A stretch of DNA of 64,000 nucleotides, taken from contig JAUMVJ010000003.1 of the NCBI GenBank assembly GCA_030530215.1, positions 122,041-186,040 on the forward strand, written 5' to 3'. This document shows positions 1 through 7,692 of the stretch, piece by piece. The DNA comes from Coriobacteriia bacterium. Lineage in GTDB: Bacteria; Actinomycetota; Coriobacteriia; Coriobacteriales; Eggerthellaceae. The position numbers were made by a program, and so were the translations under genes. Below the pieces are notes generated by a model. That model had not been told where the DNA came from. It did not search any database and saw only the letters and a program-made list of their open reading frames with translations. Each line of letters begins with the position of its first letter. Positions within the stretch are counted from its first letter, which is position 1.

Positions 1-1
1 C

Positions 2-469
2 AACGTCACCGAGACCACAGCAACCTGGGCCCCTATTCCTATGAAGTTCGAAACGGGCACTCAGGACGCAGCAGGCATCGCTGGCTTGGGCGCCGCCATT
101 CGCTACGTTGAGGGAATCGGGCTTGATAAGCTTGAGGCCCGCGAGGCGGCGCTTACCTCCGAGTGCGTCCGTCGTCTTTCTGCACTTGATTACGTTGATA
201 TCATCGGCCCGAGCGACCCGGCAGCTCATATTGGCGTTGTTTCCTTCAACATCAAGGGCATTCACCCGCACGACGTTTCGTCCATTATGGACACCGCCGA
301 TGTTGCCATTCGCGCAGGTCATCATTGCGCTCAGCCTTTGCTTGCCTGGATGGGCGTCGAAAACGGCAGCTGCTGCAGGGCGAGCTTGGCATTTTACAAC
401 GACGAATCCGACATCGATCGCCTGATCGAAGCGGTGCAACTGGTTTGGAGGATTTTCCATGGGGCTTGA
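2..469 (+). CDS. sufS: Cysteine desulfurase SufS, C-terminal part (cut by window edge)
   Basis: PLP-dependent cysteine desulfurase that takes sulfur from cysteine and passes it to the SufU scaffold for Fe-S cluster assembly. Only the C-terminal ~155 residues lie in the window; the frame is open from base 2, so the 5' part lies upstream. Seen: the KFETGTQD stretch matching the conserved KFEAGTP region, and RAGHHCAQP, which carries the persulfide-forming cysteine (codon 326-328) of group II (SufS/CsdA) desulfurases. The stop overlaps the sufU start by 11 bases, so the two are translationally coupled. Family assignment is firm; the choice of SufS over CsdA rests on the adjacent sufU. Confidence 0.93.
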   Translation, partial: NVTETTATWAPIPMKFETGTQDAAGIAGLGAAIRYVEGIGLDKLEAREAALTSECVRRLSALDYVDIIGPSDPAAHIGVVSFNIKGIHPHDVSSIMDTADVAIRAGHHCAQPLLAWMGVENGSCCRASLAFYNDESDIDRLIEAVQLVWRIFHGA

Positions 470-986
470 GAGCATCTATCAGGGTGCGTTGATGGAGCAC
501 AACTCCTATCCCACCTGTAAATACCCACTCGACGAGGCCACTCATGTGCATGAGGGCGTCAACCCTTCGTGCGGTGACGATATCGTCTTGTCGCTCATCG
601 TCGAGGACGGCGTGATCGTTGAGGCGGCCTTTCAAGGAAGCGGCTGCGCGATTTCCCAGGCATCGGCCGACATCATGGCCGAGCTGGTTACCGACAAAAC
701 GGTTGAAGAGGCCGAGGCCCTAGCCGAGACCTTCCTTGCCATGATCCGCGGCGAAAAGCTTACCGACGAGCAAAAGGCTTCGTTGGGTGAGGCGGCCGAG
801 CTTGAGGGGATTTCCCGCATGCCTGCCCGCGTGAAATGCGCCCAGCTTGGTTGGCGTACGCTCAAACAGATCATCGACGACGATGGCGACGGCTCGGGCA
901 AGGTTGATTTTGAGGCACTTGACGGCGAGGACCCCGAGGCTGCCAAGGCCGAGGCCGCTGCCGTGCGCGCTCAGGGCATCGAGTAG
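459..986 (+). CDS. sufU: Fe-S cluster scaffold/sulfurtransferase SufU
   Basis: NifU-like SufU (175 aa) accepts persulfide sulfur from SufS and delivers it to the SufBCD complex. Seen: three conserved cysteines in the expected contexts, NPSCGDD near residue 38, GSGCAISQAS near residue 60 and RVKCAQLGW near residue 127, plus the Asp following the first Cys. These are the zinc/sulfur ligands of SufU. The ATG lies inside the end of sufS. The C-terminal ~35 residues are Ala/Glu/Asp-rich and look like a disordered tail not needed for the fold. Length fits the family with a modest tail. Confidence 0.93.
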   Translation: MGLESIYQGALMEHNSYPTCKYPLDEATHVHEGVNPSCGDDIVLSLIVEDGVIVEAAFQGSGCAISQASADIMAELVTDKTVEEAEALAETFLAMIRGEKLTDEQKASLGEAAELEGISRMPARVKCAQLGWRTLKQIIDDDGDGSGKVDFEALDGEDPEAAKAEAAAVRAQGIE

Positions 987-995
987 GTTTTTGCG

Positions 996-1469
996 ATGAT
1001 GATCACGACAAAAGGCCGCTATGCCTTGCGTTTGATGATTGACGTCGGCTGCCTGCCCGAAGGCGAGCGCACGAGCTTGCGCGCGGTGTCCGAACGCACG
1101 GGCATCAGCGTCAAGTATCTGGAGCAGCTTGCCAAGACCATGGTTGCGCAGGGCTTTTTGGTTTCCGCCCGCGGTGCTCGCGGCGGCTATTCCTTGGCGC
1201 AGAGTGCCTCCAAGATATCCGCAGGCGATATCTTGCGCGCAGCCGAAGGATCCTATGCCCCGGTGGAATGTCTGGAGGACGGCGCGCCCTTGTGCCCCTT
1301 GCACGACGATTGCGCGACCGTGGGCTTTTGGGCGGGGCTTGAAAAAGCTATCGACGAGTACGTGAACAGTGTTACCTTGGGCAATCTTGTTGCCCAACAG
1401 CGCATGAGCCACACTATTTCCGGCGATAAGTTTGCTCAACAGGTTGAGGCACGTTTGGCCAATTGTTAG
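996..1469 (+). CDS. Rrf2/IscR-type Fe-S regulator of the suf operon
   Basis: 157-residue Rrf2-family winged-helix repressor starting MMITTKGRYALRLMIDVG; the wing glycine run RGARGGYSLAQ is typical. Three cysteines lie in a row near residues 91-105 (CLEDGAPLCPLHDDC), matching the region where IscR binds its [2Fe-2S] cluster, but spaced CX7CX5C rather than the CX5CX5C of E. coli IscR. It follows sufU by 9 bases, so it is very likely in the suf operon and feeds back on it according to Fe-S status. Two consecutive ATGs (996, 999) are both possible starts; the SD is weak. Confidence 0.85.
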   Translation: MMITTKGRYALRLMIDVGCLPEGERTSLRAVSERTGISVKYLEQLAKTMVAQGFLVSARGARGGYSLAQSASKISAGDILRAAEGSYAPVECLEDGAPLCPLHDDCATVGFWAGLEKAIDEYVNSVTLGNLVAQQRMSHTISGDKFAQQVEARLANC

Positions 1470-1555
1470 CCTACGGGCTTTAAGGCCAAGCACCCAGGGC
1501 GCAAGGCTCTTGCTTGCCTAAGTTGCCCAGCTGCTTTCCTATTCCTATCTACGAT

Positions 1556-1596
1556 AAAAAGGCGAGCCCGTGAATAACGAGCTCGCCTTTGTTTTT
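1556..1596. terminator. Bidirectional rho-independent terminator
   Basis: Perfect 10-bp stem AAAGGCGAGC / GCTCGCCTTT (1558-1567 and 1581-1590) with a 13-base loop, A-run on the left and T-run on the right. It lies between the convergent suf operon and the 1621-3366 gene and can serve both strands. Confidence 0.85.
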
Positions 1597-1620
1597 GTGT
1601 TGTTAAGTGCACGCCCAGGT

Positions 1621-3366
1621 TTAGCCTCCGAAGGCATCGCCCAGCTTTCCGGACTTGGTGCTGAATACGCGCACAAGCGTATAAGGATCGGAATTGTCGC
1701 TTGGCGTGATTTTGGCCATACTCACGATCTTCTTGCAGGTGCCTGTGCTTACCAGGTATTCGCCCCAGTCGTCGGTATCGGAGGGCACGGTGATGCTGAA
1801 GTAGCGTTTTTTGGCGAAATGGATACCCGCGATGCCGCGCGTGCTTTTGACGCAGAACCAGTCGCCGCACCAGCAAGGGTCGGCGCTGGGGGTGCGCCCG
1901 TAGCGCAGCCAGCTGGGAAGATTGTCGTAGTTGTAGGCCTCGGCCTTTCGCATGGGGGTGTAGGTTCCCAGGTTGGCAATGCCGCCGCCGTAGTTGTAGG
2001 TGTCGGTGAAGCCGAAGCTGAAGCCGCTGCGCCCGTAAGATGCCTGGTCGGGCGACATGTTTGAGGGCAAAACCATCGTATCGGCCACCTGACCGCTTGC
2101 AGCGTCGAGCAGGGTGAGCTGGTAGTAGGTACCGGTGCTTTCCGCGCGCGGGGTCACAACAACACCTTCGCTGACGCATGAAATGCGCGTGGCGAAGGCG
2201 CGCTTGCTCGTGATGAGCTCCTCGTAATCTTTGCTGCCGAAGCTCGCGCTTCGCACCACGCTTGCAGATGAGGCTTCATCGCCGTCGGTATTAGGGCTGA
2301 CCTGCCAAAAGGCGCGGCTCCCATTAGCTGCGATTGAGGGAGTGAGCCAGTTGGAATCGCCTTCGTCCACCTTCTTCGCCTTGCCCAGGCTGGAACCATC
2401 GAAGCTTGCGGTGTAAATGCGCCAGGAGCTTTCGTAGGTGTTGGCCTCGGTCCAGATAAGGCCACCTGTTCCCAGGCGCGCATCCATGATTTCGAAGCCA
2501 TCTTTGGCGCCGTGCGCCTTCTTCACCAGGCTTTTGGTTTTGCCCGATGAAAGGCTCATAGCCTTGATGGTGTTGAGCGGGGAGGAGGTGTCGCCAGGTA
2601 CCAGAAGGCAGGCGTAATCGTCGTTGTCGGCGAACACCAAGGTGCCGAAGGGAAGATGGTAGCTTGCCTCGGTTATTACGTAGTTTTTGGCTTTTACCTG
2701 TTTTAGGTCGTCGACGCCCGTGATGGCATCTTCGGCTACCGAGATGTAATCGGCGGTGCCGGAGCTGCCTTCGAAGGCATCGATTGCCATGGATATGCCG
2801 CCGCCTGCAAGGGCCACGCCGCCCAGGGCTGCCGCGCCCGCAACGACTTTGCGGCGGGTAAGGAGCACGCCGTCGGAGCCCGCACCGCCTTCGATGTTCA
2901 GCTCTCCAGGGTCGGAGTTGCCTGCTCTTTGCGAGGTGAAGCTGGGGATGGAGCTTTGCGTTCCTTGGTACGAGGTCGAAAAGCCGCCTTGCGGGTTTTT
3001 GCCAGCAAACGAGCCGATGACCCCGTTAAGGCCGTCCGCGATGCCATCGAGCACCTTGGTTACCGGGTTGCCTCCCGTGCGCCCTTGCGCGCGGCCGGCG
3101 CCGATGTTGCCGATGGTGTTGGCGCTGTGCTTGGGTGCCGACCTGCGAGCTGCAGGAATCGCGCTCTTGGTTGGGCGATTGGCGGCAGGCCCGGCCCCAG
3201 CAGAGCGCCCTCCGACCGTGCGCCCGCCGACGGGGCGGTTGTTGGACGGACGAGCCGAGGGGGCCTTTCGCCCGCGGGGCGTACCCGTGCGCTTGCCGGC
3301 AGCCGCCGACGAGCGCGTCGTGGGGCTTTTGCGACGAGTTGTATGGTCGGTGCGCTTGGTGGGCAC
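1621..3366 (-). CDS. Membrane-anchored protein with basic disordered N-terminus and beta-propeller-like ectodomain (unknown function)
   Basis: No family recognised. The reading frame is open to an ATG at 3396, but a GTG at 3364-3366 preceded by GAAAGGA gives the better start, for 581 aa. Residues 1-170 are rich in Arg, Pro, Ser, Thr, Gly and look disordered. Then comes LLTRRKVVAGAAALGG followed by a hydrophobic stretch: a twin-arginine-like motif that is deeply internal rather than N-terminal. The remaining ~385 residues contain repeated short beta-strand-like blocks with Trp/Gly/Asp (GGLIWTEA, SRAFWQVS, PCWCGDWFC), suggesting a beta-propeller outside the membrane. It is divergent from the two-component system at 3625. 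Function unknown; topology is inference. Confidence 0.6.
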   Translation of the reverse strand: MPTKRTDHTTRRKSPTTRSSAAAGKRTGTPRGRKAPSARPSNNRPVGGRTVGGRSAGAGPAANRPTKSAIPAARRSAPKHSANTIGNIGAGRAQGRTGGNPVTKVLDGIADGLNGVIGSFAGKNPQGGFSTSYQGTQSSIPSFTSQRAGNSDPGELNIEGGAGSDGVLLTRRKVVAGAAALGGVALAGGGISMAIDAFEGSSGTADYISVAEDAITGVDDLKQVKAKNYVITEASYHLPFGTLVFADNDDYACLLVPGDTSSPLNTIKAMSLSSGKTKSLVKKAHGAKDGFEIMDARLGTGGLIWTEANTYESSWRIYTASFDGSSLGKAKKVDEGDSNWLTPSIAANGSRAFWQVSPNTDGDEASSASVVRSASFGSKDYEELITSKRAFATRISCVSEGVVVTPRAESTGTYYQLTLLDAASGQVADTMVLPSNMSPDQASYGRSGFSFGFTDTYNYGGGIANLGTYTPMRKAEAYNYDNLPSWLRYGRTPSADPCWCGDWFCVKSTRGIAGIHFAKKRYFSITVPSDTDDWGEYLVSTGTCKKIVSMAKITPSDNSDPYTLVRVFSTKSGKLGDAFGG

Positions 3367-3463
3367 GGCGGGTCCTTTCGATTTGAATCTATGCATTCTT
3401 TATGGGAAATACGAGAAAACATTGTGGCATCAATGATCCCTTTAAAAGAGATTTAAGCCAAAT

Positions 3464-3472
3464 TGCTACAAT
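3464..3472 (+). promoter_or_regulatory. Extended -10 promoter for the two-component system
   Basis: TGCTACAAT fits an extended -10 element (TGnTACAAT). No good -35 is seen, which extended -10 promoters can tolerate. It would give a leader of about 145 bases before the response regulator start at 3625. Confidence 0.4.
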
Positions 3473-3624
3473 ATTCTCAAACACGTCCGCAGTGCGGTGA
3501 TTCGCATTGTCTTGGGGTCGGCATTTGGGCATTCAGCAGGTAAAGCGCGTTTCAGGCAAGCAAGCAAGATCGTATGCCCGCCAGGTGCCAAGCCCCGCGC
3601 ACGTTGCGTAAAAGGAGAGAGATC

Positions 3625-4335
3625 ATGAACAACGCAGAAACCCCTCGCATTCTTCTTGTTGAGGATGAAAAGGCCATCCGCGATGCTGTGGCCGCCTACC
3701 TCGAGCGCGAGGGATATTGGCTCACCTTGGCCGCCGATGGCCAGGAGGCTCTTGAAGAATTTTCCAAGCATCATTTCGACCTGGTGATCCTCGACCTGAT
3801 GCTCCCCCGCGTTCCCGGCGAGCGCGTTTGCCGTGCCATCCGCGATAGCTCGGATTGCCCCATCATCATGCTTACCGCCAAGGGCGAGGTCGAAGATCGC
3901 ATCATCGGCCTTGAGCTTGGCGCCGACGATTACTTGGTTAAGCCCTTCAGCCCGCGCGAGCTCGTTGCCCGCGTGCGCGCCCTTCTTCGCCGCACTAGTT
4001 CCGGCGAGCTGCAGCGCGAGGTTCTGGAGTTCGGCGATCTGGTTATCGACATGTCGGGCCACAAGGTGCTCGTCAAGGGCAAAGAGGTCGACCTTACGGC
4101 TTCCGAGTTTAAGCTCCTCACCACGCTTTGCCGCTACCCCGGCCGCGTGTACAGCCGTATGGAGCTTGTCGAGAAAGTTCTGGGCTACGACTTCGAAGGC
4201 TACGAGCGCACCATCGACTCCCACGTTAAAAACCTGCGCGCTAAGCTGGGCGACAACCCCCGCAACCCAACCTGGCTGCACACCGTCCATGGCGTCGGCT
4301 ACCGTTTCGAGGATCCCACCAAGAACGGCGACTAA
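3625..4335 (+). CDS. OmpR-family response regulator
   Basis: 236-residue two-domain response regulator. Receiver: acidic pair VEDE near residue 12, phospho-acceptor Asp57 in LVILDLMLP, conserved Thr/Lys in MLTAK and YLVKPF. The C-terminal half is a winged-helix effector (SEFKLLTTLCRYPGRVYSR through the HVKNLRAKLG recognition helix to HTVHGVGYRF). The start is set by the strong SD AAGGAGAGAG seven bases before the ATG at 3625; the frame extends upstream but without an SD. It is followed 138 bases later by its histidine kinase. Closest in style to MtrA/RegX3/PhoP-type regulators; the regulon cannot be told from the sequence. Confidence 0.93.
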   Translation: MNNAETPRILLVEDEKAIRDAVAAYLEREGYWLTLAADGQEALEEFSKHHFDLVILDLMLPRVPGERVCRAIRDSSDCPIIMLTAKGEVEDRIIGLELGADDYLVKPFSPRELVARVRALLRRTSSGELQREVLEFGDLVIDMSGHKVLVKGKEVDLTASEFKLLTTLCRYPGRVYSRMELVEKVLGYDFEGYERTIDSHVKNLRAKLGDNPRNPTWLHTVHGVGYRFEDPTKNGD

Positions 4336-4473
4336 GCCAAGGCTTCGTTGCTTGCCGGGCAAGTGCTTCCTTTAAGGGGGCTCTGGCCTGGCGCATGATA
4401 TCCGTATGAACCCGGGCGGCCCCGACACCTTGCGTGTTGCGCCGCCCGGTACGTTTCACTGAAAGGTCGGCTG

Positions 4474-5973
4474 ATGGCTAACGAGCCTCTAATCGATACC
4501 ACCGAGGGCTTGGACCCAGAAACCGGCCAACCTCGTACCCGCCGCAAGCCCGGTTCCTACACCAAGCGTGTTATGGCGGCCTTCTTCGCCATTGCCTGCA
4601 TGACCGTTTTGGTAATTACTGTGGTGTTGTACCTGGTTTGGAACACCCACTTCAGCGATTACACCCACGAGAATATGCAGAAGGTGGCCAATTCACTGTC
4701 CGAATCCATCGGTTACTCCTATGAAGGAAAGGACGCCGACGGCGAAGAGGAATGGTCGATGGAGGTTTTGTCCTCGGTCAAGGTGGCAAGTGACCTGTTC
4801 GACACCTGGAACATCCGGGTCGAAAACAGCAAGGGCATGGTTGTCTACGACAACGACAAGAGTTCGTCGAAGTCATTGCTTGGGCCCCAGAAGGCTGGCG
4901 CCGACGTTGCCACTTCGGCCATTTATTCCGATGGCAAGCAGGTGGGCACGGTTTATGTCCGCGTTTTTGGTTCGTCCGATTTGTCCAGCTCGCTCGATCG
5001 CGAGTTCCAGCTGCGTTCCTATCAAGCTATTTTGCTTGCCGGCCTGGTGGCTTTGGTCGTGGCTTTGGTTGGCGGATTCTTCTTCAGCCGCGCATTGGTG
5101 CGCCCCATCAACGAGATCACCCATGCGGTCAATCGCATCAAAGACGGCGATTACTCGGCGCGCTCGGGCCTAAGCGGCAACGATGAGATTTCGCGCCTGG
5201 GCGAGACCTTCGACCGCATGGCCGACTCCATCGAGGCCAACCGCAACCTTGAGCGCCGCTTGGTTACCGATGTCGCGCACGAGCTGCGCACGCCCTTGAT
5301 GGCCATTCAGGCAACAGTCGAGGCCATTATCGACGGCGTGTACGAGCCAAGTCCCGAGCGTCTGGAAACTCTTAACGCTGAGGTGCGCCGCTTGTCGCGT
5401 TTGGTCGATGCTCTTCTTAAGCTTTCGCGTCTTGAAAACCGCGCCAACCCCGTCGAGATGACGCGCCTCGATTTGTCCGAGTTGTTGGAGCAGGTGGTCG
5501 ATACTCATAAGGCCTTCGTGGTTGACTCAGGGCTTAACTTCGAGTTCAGGCGCGATCCTCATGTGTGGGTCCTTGGCAATGCCGACATGATCCGCCAGGC
5601 AACGGCCAACCTTATTTCCAACGCAGTGCGCTATACGCCTGAAGGCGGAACGGTGACGCTCACGGTGAAGAAGGGCGATATCATGGGCCAGATCGCGGTT
5701 AAAGATACCGGCATCGGCCTTACGCCTGAAGAATCCAAGATGGTGTTCAGCCGCTTCTGGCGCGCCGATCGCGGCCGCGCTCGCGCCACGGGCGGCTTGG
5801 GCATCGGTCTTTCGGTGGTTAAGGAAATCGTCGATCGCCATAACGGCTGGGTCCATGTGGACGGCCGTCCGAACGAGGGCGCCTGCTTCACCATCTACAT
5901 TCCGCTCATCCGCGAACAGGAATCGCCACGTCGTTTGCGAATCCGGCGAGAAAACGGAAAGAACCTTCCATAA
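4474..5973 (+). CDS. Membrane sensor histidine kinase
   Basis: 499-residue sensor kinase paired with the upstream regulator. Order: cytoplasmic N-tail, TM1 near residues 33-55, an extracytoplasmic sensor domain of about 130 residues, TM2 near 187-208, HAMP (RALVRPINEITHAVNRI), HisKA with His269 in DVAHELRTPLMAI, and an HATPase domain with N box NLISNAVRYTPEGG, G1 box VKDTGIGL and a slightly unusual G2 box GGLGIGLSVV. The SD GAAAGG precedes the ATG at 4474. The ligand is unknown; the architecture matches WalK/PhoR-like envelope sensors. Confidence 0.92.
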   Translation: MANEPLIDTTEGLDPETGQPRTRRKPGSYTKRVMAAFFAIACMTVLVITVVLYLVWNTHFSDYTHENMQKVANSLSESIGYSYEGKDADGEEEWSMEVLSSVKVASDLFDTWNIRVENSKGMVVYDNDKSSSKSLLGPQKAGADVATSAIYSDGKQVGTVYVRVFGSSDLSSSLDREFQLRSYQAILLAGLVALVVALVGGFFFSRALVRPINEITHAVNRIKDGDYSARSGLSGNDEISRLGETFDRMADSIEANRNLERRLVTDVAHELRTPLMAIQATVEAIIDGVYEPSPERLETLNAEVRRLSRLVDALLKLSRLENRANPVEMTRLDLSELLEQVVDTHKAFVVDSGLNFEFRRDPHVWVLGNADMIRQATANLISNAVRYTPEGGTVTLTVKKGDIMGQIAVKDTGIGLTPEESKMVFSRFWRADRGRARATGGLGIGLSVVKEIVDRHNGWVHVDGRPNEGACFTIYIPLIREQESPRRLRIRRENGKNLP

Positions 5974-6041
5974 ATTCAGCGCGTTTGCTTCATAATAAGA
6001 AGGTACGTTTCGTAAATTTCCGTAAACGAAAGAAGGCACGC

Positions 6042-6917
6042 ATGCCAGGAATCGACATTAAACCTGATGCGCAAGGTAAAGTTCGCGATCTGTACGATCT
6101 GGGCGACAAGCTGCTTTTGGTGGCGTCCGACCGTATCTCGGCTTTCGACTACATTTTGCCTGATGAGATTCCTTACAAGGGTCAGGTCTTAACCCAGCTT
6201 TCCTGCTTCTGGTTTGAGCTTTTGGAGGGCGTGACCGAAAACCATCTGATCAGCTGCGACGTGGCAGACCTGCCCGAGCAGTTTAAGCCCTACTCCGATT
6301 ACCTGGCCGGCCGCTTCATGCTCGTGAAGAAGGCCAAGATGTTCCCCGTTGAGTGCATCGTCCGCGGCTACCTTACCGGCTCCGGCCTGAAGGATTACCA
6401 GCGCACCGGCGCAGTATGCGGTATCAAGCTCCCCGAGGGTTTGGTCAATTCCTCCAAGCTCCCCGAGGTCATCTACACGCCTTCCACCAAGGCTGAAATC
6501 GGCGATCACGACGAGAACATCAGCTTCGAGCGCACGGTCGAGCTGATGGGCGAGGCCGACGCCGCCGCCCTGCGTGACCTCACCATCAAGGTTTACACCA
6601 CCGCCGCCGAGCATGCGCTTAAGCGCGGCATCATCATCGCCGACACCAAGTTCGAGTTCGGCGTGATCGACGGCAAGATCGTCCTGGGCGACGAGGTTCT
6701 TACCCCCGACAGCTCCCGTTTCTGGCCTGCCGACACCTACGAGGTGGGCAAGGAGCAGCCGAGCTTCGACAAGCAGTTCGTGCGCAATTGGCTCAACGCC
6801 AACTGGGACCGCACCGGCGAGCCTCCTCATCTGCCCGCCGACGTCATCAAAGCCACGTCCGATAAGTACATCGAGGCCTACGAGAAGATCACCGGCCGCA
6901 AGTTCATCGCCCAATAG
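6042..6917 (+). CDS. purC: SAICAR synthetase PurC
   Basis: Phosphoribosylaminoimidazole-succinocarboxamide synthase joins CAIR and aspartate using ATP (purine step 7). Diagnostic segments: GKVRDLYDLGDKLLLVASDRIS at the N-terminus, VECIVRGYLTGSG and the ADTKFEFG/DEVLTPDSSRFW block near residues 205-235. The length of 291 aa fits the longer PurC form (yeast Ade1-like, also found in many bacteria). The start is the ATG at 6042, preceded by GAAAGAAGG; the frame is open further upstream without a site. First purine gene of the block that continues with purL. Confidence 0.95.
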   Translation: MPGIDIKPDAQGKVRDLYDLGDKLLLVASDRISAFDYILPDEIPYKGQVLTQLSCFWFELLEGVTENHLISCDVADLPEQFKPYSDYLAGRFMLVKKAKMFPVECIVRGYLTGSGLKDYQRTGAVCGIKLPEGLVNSSKLPEVIYTPSTKAEIGDHDENISFERTVELMGEADAAALRDLTIKVYTTAAEHALKRGIIIADTKFEFGVIDGKIVLGDEVLTPDSSRFWPADTYEVGKEQPSFDKQFVRNWLNANWDRTGEPPHLPADVIKATSDKYIEAYEKITGRKFIAQ

Positions 6918-7001
6918 CCCAAAGTTGCGCCGCGCGGCCGGAGCGTACAGGCTGCCGCTGACGCAAGATGTAAGTAGCAACAAGCAAGAGAAAGCGTTTT
7001 A

Positions 7002-7544
7002 ATGGCCACTCGCAATCCTATGAACGAACGCAACACCACGTCCAAGCCTTCCGGTCAGACTCGCAAGAGTGCTGCATCTGCAAAGCCGGTTACCAAGGCT
7101 GCCGCGTCCGTTTACGTCAAGGACACCTCCGCCGCTCCCAAGAAAAAGGGCTTTTTGGCCCGCATGTCGAGCTCCAACCAGGAACCCGAGACCTCCAAGG
7201 AGCGCAAGGCCCGCGAGCAGCGTGAGGCCAAGGCCGCCGCAAAGAAGGCCGAGGACAAGGCTCGTCGCAGCTTCAGGCCCAAAACCGCCGAATACAAGAA
7301 GTGGCGCATCGTCTTCTTCGCCTTCCTGGCAGCTGGCCTGGTGATCATGCTTATCGCCACTGCGTTCTCTTCGCTGGCTGAAGATAACTACATCGTCTAC
7401 ACGACGTTGCTCATTCTTGCTTGGGGTTGCTTGACCGGCGCCATCGTCACCGATATTAAAAAGGTCAAGCCTGCGCGCGACGAGGCTTACTACGCCTCGG
7501 TCAACGTGCGCAACAAGTCCAAGAACGCCAAGAAGAGCAAATAG
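7002..7544 (+). CDS. Small membrane protein with Lys/Ala-rich cytoplasmic N-terminus (unknown)
   Basis: 180 aa, family not recognised. Residues 1-100 are strongly basic and Ala/Lys/Glu-rich, with a helical run ERKAREQREAKAAAKKAED. Two hydrophobic helices follow at about residues 104-125 and 132-152, and then a short basic tail, so both termini are predicted cytoplasmic. It sits between purC and purL, but a perfect terminator follows it, so it may end the purC transcript. Nothing in it suggests purine chemistry. The start at 7002 has only a weak SD; an ATG at 7020 is an alternative. Confidence 0.7.
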   Translation: MATRNPMNERNTTSKPSGQTRKSAASAKPVTKAAASVYVKDTSAAPKKKGFLARMSSSNQEPETSKERKAREQREAKAAAKKAEDKARRSFRPKTAEYKKWRIVFFAFLAAGLVIMLIATAFSSLAEDNYIVYTTLLILAWGCLTGAIVTDIKKVKPARDEAYYASVNVRNKSKNAKKSK

Positions 7545-7560
7545 AGGCAACATGCAACCG

Positions 7561-7592
7561 AATGCCCACGTTCGCGTGGGCATTGTTCGTTT
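7561..7592 (+). terminator. Rho-independent terminator after the 7002-7544 gene
   Basis: Perfect 10-bp stem AATGCCCACG / CGTGGGCATT closed by a TTCG tetraloop, followed by a T-rich tail. It separates purC and its neighbour from purL. Confidence 0.8.
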
Positions 7593-7692
7593 AGGGTGGT
7601 AATGATGGAAAGCGCGCTTTGCGCACCACCGATTGCCCAGTAAACCAAGCCCGGAGCGCCTAAGCTCCCTTTGGAAGGAAGGCAGAGAAGCA

